NCBI GenBank assembly: GCA_019358875.1
Contig: JAHHIF010000055.1
Span: forward strand, 1 to 54,113
DNA length: 54,113 nt
Direction: 5' to 3'
Source: Symplocastrum torsivum CPER-KK1
Lineage (GTDB): Bacteria > Cyanobacteriota > Cyanobacteriia > Cyanobacteriales > Coleofasciculaceae
The notes below the pieces were generated by a model that saw only the letters and a program-made list of their open reading frames with translations, had not been told where the DNA came from and searched no databases. Both the position numbers and the translations under genes were made by a program. Positions 15,562 to 24,237 of this stretch are shown one piece after another. Numbering within the stretch: position 1 is the stretch's first letter; each line of letters opens with the position of its first letter.

Positions 15562-16131
15562 ATGTCAAATCAATTAGGCTCCTACTTACCACCACCAACT
15601 AAACAACGATTTGCTGATACTTTTCGCACAGTCAGCCGATTTAGTTTCTGGATACAGTTAGTGCTAGGTGCTATTTCTGTCATTACTTTATTGTTAGCTA
15701 TCTTTAGCCGTAACCTCAGCGCTCAAACAAATAATGCAGGGATTGGGTTGGGTATCTTTTTAGCTAGTGTTGGAATTTTGTTGCTGTGCTTCAGAGTATA
15801 TTGGGCTTTCCGATACAGGCGTTTAGCCAAACGATTACAGTCATCTAATCGCGAAGTGCATCCCAGGAAGGAGGAGATAATTCAAATCTTGCAAATTGGA
15901 CTAATTGTTAGTTTAGTGGGGGTGTTATTAGCTTTCTTGGCTTCTGAATTAAGCGTTGTAGTGGTACTGGCAAAAGCTCTAGCCGAACCTCAAGGAATAG
16001 CAGTCTATAACCGTCAAAATGTCATTCGTTCACTGGATATTTTTGTTGTTTTAGCCAATATCAATATGATTGGTGCTCACTTTGTAGGATGCGTTACTTC
16101 TCTTGGTCTACTTGAGTGGGTAGATCAGTAG
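15562..16131 (+). CDS. DUF3611 family membrane protein
   Basis: 189 aa from the ATG at 15562, 7 bases after GGGGG; an ATG at 15556 lies too close to that ribosome-binding site. Four membrane segments at about 29-50, 66-84, 112-133 and 162-180. The opening LPPPTKQRFADTFRTVSRFS and FWIQLVLGAISVITLLLA fit DUF3611, a family shared by cyanobacteria and plastids with no assigned reaction. It is followed by the SLH gene after 63 bp, so the two probably form one transcript behind the shared element at 15317. Confidence 0.85.
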   Translation: MSNQLGSYLPPPTKQRFADTFRTVSRFSFWIQLVLGAISVITLLLAIFSRNLSAQTNNAGIGLGIFLASVGILLLCFRVYWAFRYRRLAKRLQSSNREVHPRKEEIIQILQIGLIVSLVGVLLAFLASELSVVVVLAKALAEPQGIAVYNRQNVIRSLDIFVVLANINMIGAHFVGCVTSLGLLEWVDQ

Positions 16132-16194
16132 GAGAGAAGAAAAATATATAAAGTTTTTGTTAAAAAAAGAGCAAGAAATTAGGAGTTATTTATC

Positions 16195-17301
16195 ATGTCA
16201 AACTTCCCTCGTCTGTCATCAGAAACTATAGCCTTCCTAACTCTAGGATTAGCAATAGGTGCAGTTGCACCTTTAGTAAATTTGGCTTCAGGTGCAGTAG
16301 TAGCGGCTCCAACTTCAAACGCTAGCTTTCCTGACATTCAAGACCACTGGGCGCGTCCATTTATTGAACCCCTCGCTGAAAAAGACATTCTTGCTGGATA
16401 TCTTGATGGAACATACAGACCTAATCAGCCAGTAAAACGCGATGAATTTGCCGCAGTAATCCGCCAAGCTTTTAATCAGGAACCCGTTCGGAAAATAGCA
16501 GGTGGAAGTGTATATAAAGATGTTCCTTCTGGCTATTGGGCAGCTTCAGCAATCGAGGAAGCTTACCAGACAGGATTTATGACGGGCTATCCTGGGGGTT
16601 TCTTTCGTCCAAATCAAGAGATTTCCAGGGTTGAGGCATTAGTTGCTTTAGAGAAGAACTTGGATTCGTCTTCGACAAATCCGACACCATCCGCCACTCA
16701 AACGACGAATCAAGCAGCTACAAATCAAGCAACTACAAATCAAGCAACTACTCAAGCAACCACTCAGCCAGTAAGCACAGGTCGAGCAACCAAGAAGCGT
16801 TTGTTTATCCCTCTGGCAATGACTAGTTTGATGCAGCCACTGGTAACTGCGCCAGCGAATAGTCAGAGTACGCCTGCTAACAGTTCGCCCTCATCAAGTG
16901 ACAACGGTGTATCTCCTAGTGAGTCGCCCTCATCGGTAGCGAGTGACAAAGGGGTATCTCCTAGTAATTTGCCCTCATCAGTAGCAACTAAGCAAGGTTT
17001 GTCTTCGACACGCCCTGCATCATTTACTGTTAGCAACTATTATGCAGATGCCCAGAAGATTCCTTATTATGCGGTTGATGATGTAGCAGCAGCCACAAAA
17101 GCAAATATCGTAGTCAACTATCCCAATCAGAAGATTCTCAATCCTAATCAGCCTGCTACCCGTGGTGATATTGCTGCTTTTATTTATCAAGCGTTGGTTG
17201 CTCAGGGAAGAATAGAACAGCTTCCTAGTAGCGTAGAAGCAGCTAATTATATTGTTGGTCGCCCTACTAACAGCAACCAAAACACTCAAACGGCTCAATA
17301 G
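16195..17301 (+). CDS. S-layer homology (SLH) domain envelope protein
   Basis: 368 aa. An N-terminal hydrophobic signal segment (about 10-38) is followed by two good SLH repeats: FPDIQDHWARPFIEPLAEKD at 46-95 and YKDVPSGYWAASAIEEAYQT at 107-156. Then comes a 120-residue Ser/Thr/Gln/Pro linker with short repeats (ATTNQATTQATT; SPSSVASDKGVSPSN), and a weaker third SLH-like repeat at 282-340 (PNQPATRGDIAAFIYQALV). SLH domains bind cell-wall polymers, so this is exported and attached to the envelope. A hydrophobic stretch in the linker (IPLAMTSLMQPL) is odd for a secreted protein. Confidence 0.88.
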   Translation: MSNFPRLSSETIAFLTLGLAIGAVAPLVNLASGAVVAAPTSNASFPDIQDHWARPFIEPLAEKDILAGYLDGTYRPNQPVKRDEFAAVIRQAFNQEPVRKIAGGSVYKDVPSGYWAASAIEEAYQTGFMTGYPGGFFRPNQEISRVEALVALEKNLDSSSTNPTPSATQTTNQAATNQATTNQATTQATTQPVSTGRATKKRLFIPLAMTSLMQPLVTAPANSQSTPANSSPSSSDNGVSPSESPSSVASDKGVSPSNLPSSVATKQGLSSTRPASFTVSNYYADAQKIPYYAVDDVAAATKANIVVNYPNQKILNPNQPATRGDIAAFIYQALVAQGRIEQLPSSVEAANYIVGRPTNSNQNTQTAQ

Positions 17302-17337
17302 CTCTCGCTTTGCCCGTCACGCGAGGCAGGGGAGAGG

Positions 17338-17460
17338 GGGTGCATCCCATTTTTGCAGAAATAATTTATTGTGGGGTGGGCATCCTGCCCGCTTTTTAGC
17401 TTTGACAAGTTTTCCGGCCTGTCCCACAAGAAAATGTATTTGCACAATTGGGATGCTCCC
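17338..17460. repeat. Imperfect long-hairpin repeat, MITE-like
   Basis: A left arm GGGTGCATCCCATTTTTGCA (17338-17357) pairs imperfectly, 16 of 20, with 17441-17460. Inside, TTGTGGG and CCCACAA form a second nested pair. It lies in the intergenic gap after the SLH gene. Confidence 0.45.
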
Positions 17461-17502
17461 GTGGAGAGGTGGAACCTCAATCAGGCTTCCCGGACAGCAA
17501 CT

Positions 17503-17593
17503 TAGGACTTACGCATCAACCGTAGGGATAGGGGCAACCACAGGGGATTGCCCCTACTCCAACACCATAATATTGCGGCTGTGCGTAAGTCTT
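17503..17593. repeat. Small palindromic dispersed element
   Basis: AGGACTTACGCA (17504-17515) and TGCGTAAGTCTT (17582-17593) are inverted with one mismatch, and an inner pair AGGGGCAA/TTGCCCCT lies between them. From memory, cyanobacterial genomes carry many non-coding elements with ACTTACGCA ends. It ends 24 bp before the first DUF389 gene. Confidence 0.55.
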
Positions 17594-17617
17594 GAACTAT
17601 AAAACAGAGGGAGAGCA

Positions 17618-18895
17618 ATGCGCCAACTACTTGTACAGGTTCCACGGGGATACGGTCAACAGGTTCTAGACATCGCCAACGCTTGTAAGGGCGCGAACCT
17701 TGCCCAGTTTGACGCGACTGGGAATGACCAACTACTAGACGTGGTAATCGTTCACGTCTCGAATGGGAAGGTTGAGGAACTGCTAGAAAAGTTAGAACCA
17801 CTACCCAACTTGCACATCACGCTGTTGCCTCGTGGAGTAATTGCCTTGCAGCCTCCGGCATCAGAGGCACCCCAGCAGGTGAAAAATGTGGAGGCACGCA
17901 GCCCGATCGAGATATTTCTCTCAGGTTTGCAAAGCGTTGGCTCATGGAAAGGCTTTCTGGGGTATGCAGCGGCAGCGGGTGTGGTAGTGTGGATTGGCTT
18001 GTTCACGAATACTAGCTATCTTCTCGTTGCGGCAATGCTGATTGCACCGTTTGCAGGTCCAGCGATGAATGCTGCGATCGCTACAGCACGCGGTGATGGA
18101 CAACTGCTCAAGCAGAGCCTATTACGCTACTTTTCAGCCCTGGCAGTGACAATCACTGTAGCTGGAGCGCTCAGCCTGATTCTGCAACAGGAAGTTGTGA
18201 CATCCTCAATGAACGCAACAAGTACTGTCTCAGCCGTGGCGGTGCTGCTTCCACTCATTGCGGGTGCGGCAGGTGCTCTCAATCTTGTCCAATCGGAACG
18301 AAGTAGCCTCGTGTCAGGGGCAGCCGTTGGGATGCTGGTTGCGGCTTCACTGGCACCGCCTGCTGGAGTGGTGGGCATGGCAGGCGCGATGGGTCGCTGG
18401 GATATGGCTTTGAACGGTGTCTTTGTACTCTTGCTGCAACTGGTCGGGATTAATTTATCGGCTTCCCTGATGTTCCGCACCTATGGGCTGACTGCTCAGG
18501 GAACCCGCTATAAACGTGGCAAGCGATGGGTGTTTCCGGTTGTCCTTGCCGCTACGGTACTGCTGCTCTTGAGCTTGCTGACTTGGCAGTTTTCTACCTC
18601 CCCTGAGCTTCAGCGCAGCAGCCGTGAGCAGCGTGCCACTGCTCAGATTCAGAAGGTGGTAAATGATAGTGGTTTAGCCAATCTGGTGGAAGCGAATGTT
18701 CATTTCCCTCCTGCGAATATCAAAGGGCAGAATACATTGCTAGGTACCGTTTATGTTCAGCGTCAAGCGGGTGTCAGCCAGTCCTCTGAGGAGATTCGCT
18801 CCCGCCTCACAAGCACTATTCAGACGCAGTTACTTGAGCAGGGGTTTAACGTTACACCGTTAATTGATGTCAGTGTTCTCGAAGCGCCGCAATAA
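17618..18895 (+). CDS. DUF389 membrane protein 1
   Basis: 425 aa with GGGAG just before the ATG. A cytosolic N-terminal alpha/beta domain (about 1-80) precedes five or six membrane helices. DUF389 hallmarks are visible: LLVAAMLIAPFAGPAMNAAI, then SGAAVGMLVAASLAPPAGVV. A C-terminal soluble domain (IQKVVNDSGLANLVEANVHF) follows. The function of DUF389 is unknown, and its helices resemble those of transporters. This is the most divergent of three DUF389 genes within 5 kb and has an extra C-terminal domain. Confidence 0.9.
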   Translation: MRQLLVQVPRGYGQQVLDIANACKGANLAQFDATGNDQLLDVVIVHVSNGKVEELLEKLEPLPNLHITLLPRGVIALQPPASEAPQQVKNVEARSPIEIFLSGLQSVGSWKGFLGYAAAAGVVVWIGLFTNTSYLLVAAMLIAPFAGPAMNAAIATARGDGQLLKQSLLRYFSALAVTITVAGALSLILQQEVVTSSMNATSTVSAVAVLLPLIAGAAGALNLVQSERSSLVSGAAVGMLVAASLAPPAGVVGMAGAMGRWDMALNGVFVLLLQLVGINLSASLMFRTYGLTAQGTRYKRGKRWVFPVVLAATVLLLLSLLTWQFSTSPELQRSSREQRATAQIQKVVNDSGLANLVEANVHFPPANIKGQNTLLGTVYVQRQAGVSQSSEEIRSRLTSTIQTQLLEQGFNVTPLIDVSVLEAPQ

Positions 18896-19006
18896 GCTAT
18901 TCCACACTTAATTTATATGCAGTTAGTAGGCGAGAGTTTTGCTACTATAAATTGTTTCTTTATTTAGGGCGAAAGTTTGTATAGGCAAGAAAGCACCTAA
19001 TTATTT

Positions 19007-20026
19007 ATGAACTTACGTCTGATTGAAGTATTCCTTCCTGAGGAGGATGCCCAGAAAGTACCAGAATTACTCCGAGACTATTCTTTAGTAGGGATTTGGC
19101 AGACCAACTTATCCAACCATCAAAATCTCGTTAAAATACTGCTGTATGGGGCAGAAGCCGAAACTGCAATAGATCAGTTAGCAAATCACTTTTCTCAAGT
19201 TGATGGATTTCGTATTATTCTGCTTTCTGTAGAAGCATCTATCCCTCGACCTTTACTATATCCAGAAATAAGAGCTGAACTAAAAGAACAAGAGTTAGAT
19301 ACTCAACTATCCCGTATCAACCGTCAAGAACTTTATGAAGATGTTTCTGCAACGGTAATTCTGTCATGGACTCATAATTTGATGGTTCTGCTCTCCACAG
19401 TTATTGCTGCCATTGGTCTATTGCGGGATGACGGAACTATCATTATCGGTTCTATGGTCATAGCGCCTTTACTGGGTCCGAACATGGCGTTATCGCTTGC
19501 TACTACTCTTGGAGATACAACTCTTGCCCGTCGGGCAGTAAAAATTGGTGCTGTTGGTATCTCTATTGCTTTTTCTTTTTCTGTCTTAATTGGATATTTT
19601 TTCACTGTCAGCCCAGAGATTCCTGAAATTGCCTCCAGGACAAGGGTGAGTGGCTCAGACCTTATCCTGGCGTTCGCCTCAGGTATGGCAGGCGCACTAT
19701 CACTTACATCCGGAGTAACAAGCGCGATTGTGGGAGTTATGGTAGCAGTAGCCTTACTCCCGCCTTTGGTGACATTCGGACTGTTGATTGGCTCAGGTCA
19801 TTGGCAAGTAGCTGTAGGGTCAATGTTGTTATTACTAACCAACTTGATCTGCCTGAATTTAGCAGGATTGATTACATTTTCAGTACAGAAGATTCGCCCA
19901 AGAAAATGGTGGGAAGCCGATTTTGCTCAGAAGGTAAGACATGCTGCCTTTTGGATATGGTTTGTACTGCTATCAGCACTGATGTTTGGGATTGGGCTGT
20001 GGTGGAGGAATTACAGATTTAGCTGA
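19007..20026 (+). CDS. DUF389 membrane protein 2 (TIGR00341-like)
   Basis: 339 aa. The N-terminal ferredoxin-like domain (MNLRLIEVFLPEEDAQKVPE) is followed by a membrane core with the family's signatures GSMVIAPLLGPNMALSLATT and VMVAVALLPPLVTFGLL. Six helices are expected. The arrangement matches the TIGR00341 group of DUF389. It lies 110 bp after DUF389 protein 1 in the same direction and could be co-transcribed. The substrate is unknown. Confidence 0.9.
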   Translation: MNLRLIEVFLPEEDAQKVPELLRDYSLVGIWQTNLSNHQNLVKILLYGAEAETAIDQLANHFSQVDGFRIILLSVEASIPRPLLYPEIRAELKEQELDTQLSRINRQELYEDVSATVILSWTHNLMVLLSTVIAAIGLLRDDGTIIIGSMVIAPLLGPNMALSLATTLGDTTLARRAVKIGAVGISIAFSFSVLIGYFFTVSPEIPEIASRTRVSGSDLILAFASGMAGALSLTSGVTSAIVGVMVAVALLPPLVTFGLLIGSGHWQVAVGSMLLLLTNLICLNLAGLITFSVQKIRPRKWWEADFAQKVRHAAFWIWFVLLSALMFGIGLWWRNYRFS

Positions 20027-20050
20027 TAGTCTTTGACACACTTAACTCAT

Positions 20051-20137
20051 GCAAGAATTCAACGTGAGAGTGCTGATTGAGCGGAGCGTTCAAGGGAACA
20101 ACGACAGCAGCAAGTGAGCCAGCTAAAAACTCACTAA
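20051..20137 (+). pseudogene. Possible C-terminal tail relic of a Uma2-type gene
   Basis: The reading ARIQRESAD, a stop (20078-20080), then AERSREQRQQQVSQLKTH in the same frame resembles the Arg/Gln/Glu tail of cyanobacterial Uma2 nucleases. It is short and low in complexity, so the identification is weak. The rest of the 385-bp gap (20027-20411) shows no clear feature. Confidence 0.25.
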
Positions 20138-20411
20138 AACTTGAGAGCAGCCTAATAAGCGATCGCGTCAGCGCATTAGCTCTGCCTGTGGTACATAATC
20201 ATGTCATAATGCAAGAACTTTTAACCTAAGCTTTTTGAAGGATGCTATATCGAAAAGGTTTGTATTCCACTAGAAGGGATGATGATTTGTTTTGCTAAAC
20301 CTTCTGTAAATGTTATCAGAAGGATTTCACCAAATTAATAGTTAGGCAATCAAAAACCATTCCTTAGCTAGTCTTAACTGTTGGATTGGAGCTGATCTAT
20401 CCACAAGATGC

Positions 20412-20804
20412 ATGAAAAATTTTTCTGAAGAAATTCAACAATTTATTCGTCAAAATATTAAATCTGTAGACTATTTAAAAATTCTGCTTTTCCTTAATGA
20501 AAACAGAAACCAGAAATGGACAATTTACAATCTAGGTAAAAAACTTTATCTGCACCATACAATTGTGAAAGATACTCTAGGGTTTTTCAATAAACGTGGA
20601 TTCTTAGAAGTCGAACGTCAAGAGAAAGAGCATTTTTACAGCTACAATCCGAGAAATGAAGATTTACTGAGCATGGTCGATCAATTAGCTCAACTTGATC
20701 GACACTATCCAGTTAGTCTGATTAATTTTATCTATTCTCTATCTAGGAATCCGATTCAATCATTTGCAGATGCTTTTAAGCTGAAAAGTGAGGAGGAAGA
20801 ATAA
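20412..20804 (+). CDS. Winged-helix transcription regulator
   Basis: 130 aa. Residues about 17-85 form a winged helix: YLKILLFLNENRNQKWTIYN, LGKKLYLHHTIVKDTLGFFN (recognition helix), then a wing with RGFLEVERQEKEHFYSYNP. The C-terminal tail is helical. The two small membrane-protein genes that follow at 2 and 38 bp spacing are its probable targets; this three-gene order (HTH, DUF5985, DUF5985) I recall from other bacteria. The stop lies 1 bp before the next start. Confidence 0.8.
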   Translation: MKNFSEEIQQFIRQNIKSVDYLKILLFLNENRNQKWTIYNLGKKLYLHHTIVKDTLGFFNKRGFLEVERQEKEHFYSYNPRNEDLLSMVDQLAQLDRHYPVSLINFIYSLSRNPIQSFADAFKLKSEEEE

Positions 20805-20805
20805 T

Positions 20806-21063
20806 ATGGCATGGATTGTTTATATTCTGTGTGCAGTCATTGCTTTTACTTGTTGCGTTCTACTTCTACGAGGCTATCGGAAAAGCAAAGCTCGGCTGTT
20901 GTTGTGGAGCGGACTATGTTTTGCCATGTTTACATTAGACAATATGATTCTTTTTATTGACAAAGTGGTTATTCCTTCAGTGGCTCTATCACCTTGGCGA
21001 ACTTCAGTACCCTTAGTTGGTATAATTTTTCTTTTATATGGATTAGTGTGGGAGGCAAAGTAA
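20806..21063 (+). CDS. DUF5985-like small membrane protein 1
   Basis: 85 aa from the ATG at 20806, with GGAGG about 11 bases upstream inside the previous gene. Three hydrophobic segments: 2-22, 31-50 and 62-83. RGYRKSKARLLLWSGLCFAM and the ending LVGIIFLLYGLVWEAK match the DUF5985 pattern. Function unknown. It is paralogous to the next gene, so the pair may form a heteromer. Confidence 0.7.
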   Translation: MAWIVYILCAVIAFTCCVLLLRGYRKSKARLLLWSGLCFAMFTLDNMILFIDKVVIPSVALSPWRTSVPLVGIIFLLYGLVWEAK

Positions 21064-21101
21064 GCATATCCTACAGAAAGGAACTACTGAAATAGGAAAG
21101 T

Positions 21102-21359
21102 ATGACGAGCTTCTTGATGGGAACAGTTGCTATGGGGTGTGCAATAGCGGGATTGTTTTTCCTGCGTTTCTGGAAAGAGACAAAAGACCGTTTATTTCTC
21201 AGCTTTACGTTAGCCTTCTTTATGTTGACAATCAATAGAACTTTGCTTGGTTTTACTTCCTATGCGAATGAAACAACTCCTGAACTATACTTATTGCGTT
21301 TATCGGCTTTTCTCATCATCTTGTTTGGCATTTTAGATAAAAACTTGCATAAGGGGTAA
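21102..21359 (+). CDS. DUF5985-like small membrane protein 2
   Basis: 85 aa. FLMGTVAMGCAIAGLFFLRF, WKETKDRLFLSFTLAFFMLT and LYLLRLSAFLIILFGILDKN form the three-helix DUF5985 pattern, clearer here than in paralogue 1. Gene order and spacing put it in the same operon. The family is uncharacterised. Confidence 0.8.
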   Translation: MTSFLMGTVAMGCAIAGLFFLRFWKETKDRLFLSFTLAFFMLTINRTLLGFTSYANETTPELYLLRLSAFLIILFGILDKNLHKG

Positions 21360-21464
21360 TCACTAGAATTTGGGAAGTATTTTGAATAGAAGAGGTAGTC
21401 AAATGAGAGTAATCTAGTGCAGTGCAAAAATAACTGGACTAGTTACTAGCCCGTAGAGATTGTT

Positions 21465-22448
21465 ATGCCCAAACCAAAAGCCTCTCAAGAAGAACTGAAA
21501 AATCTGTATGAGTCTTTGAAAATAGAGGCTGAACTCAGTCAGAACTATGTAGTTCTGATTGTTAGTTCTTGTCTGATTGCCAGTTTCGGACTGATCAGCA
21601 ACAGTGCAGCAGTGATTATTGGGGCAATGATTATTGCTCCCTTGATGTTACCGTTGCGAGCGCTAGCATTTAGCGCTTTGGAGGAAGACTTGGATTTGTT
21701 GCGCCAAAGCCTAATTTCTATAGGAGTTGGCAGTGCGATATCTATTCTCTTGGCTGGAGTGCTGGGGAATCTAGTTGGGATTTCAGAGTTTGGTTCGGAA
21801 GTTCTCTCGCGCACTCAACCGAATTTGGTGGACTTGGGAATTGCTGTCACAGCTGGGGGTATTAGCGGTTATGCCAAAGTTCGACCAAAGATTAATGATG
21901 CAGTGGCGGGGACAGCGATCGCTGTGGCTTTAATGCCACCGATTTGTGTAGTCGGTTTATCCCTATCTCAGGGAATCTGGCAATTGAGCTGGGGAGCGTT
22001 TTTACTTTACCTGACTAACCTCTTAGGCATTACCCTTGCTTGTATGATCGTATTCATTACTTATGGATATGCCAAGATAAGCCATGCCTTAGGTTGGATT
22101 TTAGGTTTAACTGCCATCTTGCTTTTGCCCTTGGGAGTAAGTTTTTTTCAGTTGGTGAAACAATCCCAGCTACAAGCCACGCTGAGGAGAAATTTGGTCA
22201 AGCGCACTGTCACTATTGGACAACAGGTACAGCTAGTTAAAACCAAAGTAAATTGGACGAAAAATCCCCCCGAAGTTTACTTAAGTGTTGAGGCAAATAA
22301 ACCAATCACCCCTAAACAGGTGCGATTGGTAGAAGAATTTATTGAAAAAGAAATGAAACAGCATTTTGTTATCGTCATTCGTGCCAGTCGCGTTCAGGAA
22401 GTGCGATCATCTGACTCACTTGAACCAGAAACACCAACCCAAAAATGA
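21465..22448 (+). CDS. DUF389 membrane protein 3
   Basis: 327 aa. It lacks the long N-terminal domain and begins near the membrane core: YVVLIVSSCLIASFGLISNS, AAVIIGAMIIAPLMLPLRAL, then GTAIAVALMPPICVVGLSL. A C-terminal soluble domain of about 80 residues (RRNLVKRTVTIGQQVQLVKT) carries alternating strands. It is the third DUF389 copy here, and each copy has a different domain layout, which argues for distinct jobs and against simple duplication. It is 105 bp from the DUF5985 pair. Confidence 0.9.
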   Translation: MPKPKASQEELKNLYESLKIEAELSQNYVVLIVSSCLIASFGLISNSAAVIIGAMIIAPLMLPLRALAFSALEEDLDLLRQSLISIGVGSAISILLAGVLGNLVGISEFGSEVLSRTQPNLVDLGIAVTAGGISGYAKVRPKINDAVAGTAIAVALMPPICVVGLSLSQGIWQLSWGAFLLYLTNLLGITLACMIVFITYGYAKISHALGWILGLTAILLLPLGVSFFQLVKQSQLQATLRRNLVKRTVTIGQQVQLVKTKVNWTKNPPEVYLSVEANKPITPKQVRLVEEFIEKEMKQHFVIVIRASRVQEVRSSDSLEPETPTQK

Positions 22449-22472
22449 TGACAATGATATTGTCCCTAATGG

Positions 22473-22846
22473 CTTAGTTATAGCAACGGAAAAATTTTGG
22501 TCGTTAAGGCTGAAAAGCTTACAAATTAAGGCTTTTTTGGGTGTCCTGATTTCCAATTCTACGTTCGCTAGTATGAGTTCAACTGTCCCAATTTGAACCA
22601 TAAATGGGACAGTCGCCATCCCGAACAACGATTTTTCACCATTACAGACTTCTAGGCAGTGAGCGGTCAGACATCAAAAATGGGACAGTTCCTTCTGACT
22701 CCTCACTACTGGACTTTAGACTAAATCGAAAACCACGCTATATGTAGTGCATTTCGGTGACAATTTTTCCGAAAAAAGCGCTACCTGTGACATTAGTCTA
22801 AACTCCAGTCACTAACGACCAAAATTTTTCCATTGTTAAGACTAAG
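22473..22846. mobile_element. Non-autonomous transposable element (374 bp)
   Basis: The ends are inverted repeats of 34 bp with 30 matches: CTTAGT at the outer edge and a shared inner part GGAAAAATTTTGGTCGTTA. A 9-bp direct repeat, CCCTAATGG, flanks it at 22464-22472 and 22847-22855, as a target duplication would. The inside has no gene; it has an inverted pair ACTGTCCCA/TGGGACAGT and another TGGGACAGT. The parent transposase is unknown and not on this plasmid. Confidence 0.8.
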
Positions 22847-22905
22847 CCCTAATGGTTGTCACTTGATGCGCTCGTCAGTTGGTAGTTATCACAGCTTTTC
22901 CTTAC

Positions 22906-24237
22906 TCATCGCTGCTCTAACGCCTTGACTGCCGCCAAATATTGCTCCTCAATACAAGCGCGATCGCACTCCTGAGCTACCTCCTCACGACTACTGCTCT
23001 CGATTACATTGGCATGATGCAGAAGTGCTACCCGATCTTTCTTGTTGCGAGTATGGGTTGCAATAACGGTGATCGCTTCCAACATTCGGATTCTTACCGC
23101 TACATCCGGTTTGCTGTACTGTCGAATTTGATTAAAGGCATCATCGGTTAGCTTTGCAAACGTCACCGGGTCGGCAATCACGCGCAGCTTGTTGTCGTCA
23201 TCGTAGCGATAGGGAGAGGGGAAATCTCTTTCGGCTAAGCGGCACAGTGCTGCACTTAGCTGGTCAATACATCGGATAGCGGTAAATGGATCGTTAATGC
23301 CTGGGGAAATGGCACGAAGCGCGACTTCAACGAGTTCGTTGATGCAAAACTCTATATCCTGCTGCTCAGTGCGTTCTTTACCCAAGATGAAAGCATCATT
23401 GAATTGCTGGGTGAGCTTCTCGTTCACTCGTTCCCCAGGCCAAACCCTCACCAGTTCGCTTCCTTGCACGACGAACTTGCCTGGGCGATGTTTAAGACGC
23501 ACCAGGAGGTCTTTCGACTTGGCAATTTTCATCAACGTCTCGTCATCAATTGCCTGAAGATAACCGCTACTCGTTGCCAGAATTGGAGAAGCTTCCTGGT
23601 CGAAACCCATGGGGATTTCCTCAACCCACCGCCGTTTGTTCTGCGACCCACTATAGCCAATCTTTTGGGGGAAGAGGCGATCAATCGCCTTGTCCAAATC
23701 GCTGCCGACCTCCCCGATGATTTGCGCTGCCTGAATCGAGGTTGAGGCGTGATGGATAAAGTAGATTAGCACGCCGATACTCGTGATCGCCAGCAAGAGG
23801 CCGACCGTAACCGATATCTGCGGCACAAACACATTGTAGTTATCCCCTCGGACTGTTCGCAGTACGAGCAAGCAGTAGATAAATGTGGCGATGAACGTGC
23901 CAAGCACAACCTGATTGCCCGTGTCCTGCATAAAGTTACGCATCAGTCGCGGACCGAACTGTGAGGATGCCAGTGTAAGAGCAACGATGGTGATCGAGAA
24001 GGCAGTACCCGCAACGGTAATCATCGAACCAGCAATGGTAGAAAGCATTGTACGCGCACCATCGGGACCACCCGTGTAGATCCAGGCTAACTTCTCAATT
24101 GGTCCAGACTTGCCTGCTCGATCAAGGGATAGCATTGTAAACGCCAAAGCGATCGCCATACCCGCCATCAGTGTCGGCACGAACCAGTAGCTGGAGTGGA
24201 GGGAGTCCCAAAGTTTGCCTAACTTGATGTTTTTCAT
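22906..24237 (-). CDS. DUF2254 membrane protein
   Basis: 443 aa. Four membrane segments in the first 190 residues (TLMAGMAIALAFTMLSLDRA, TIAGSMITVAGTAFSITIVA, then VVLGTFIATFIYCLLVL and ISVTVGLLLAITSIGVLIYF). A soluble half follows with SGYLQAIDDETLMKIAKSKD and ALRAISPGINDPFTAIRCID, both typical of DUF2254. The function is unknown. Its ATG overlaps the MscS stop (ATGA), so the two are translationally coupled and probably work together in the membrane. Confidence 0.9.
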   Translation of the reverse strand: MKNIKLGKLWDSLHSSYWFVPTLMAGMAIALAFTMLSLDRAGKSGPIEKLAWIYTGGPDGARTMLSTIAGSMITVAGTAFSITIVALTLASSQFGPRLMRNFMQDTGNQVVLGTFIATFIYCLLVLRTVRGDNYNVFVPQISVTVGLLLAITSIGVLIYFIHHASTSIQAAQIIGEVGSDLDKAIDRLFPQKIGYSGSQNKRRWVEEIPMGFDQEASPILATSSGYLQAIDDETLMKIAKSKDLLVRLKHRPGKFVVQGSELVRVWPGERVNEKLTQQFNDAFILGKERTEQQDIEFCINELVEVALRAISPGINDPFTAIRCIDQLSAALCRLAERDFPSPYRYDDDNKLRVIADPVTFAKLTDDAFNQIRQYSKPDVAVRIRMLEAITVIATHTRNKKDRVALLHHANVIESSSREEVAQECDRACIEEQYLAAVKALEQR

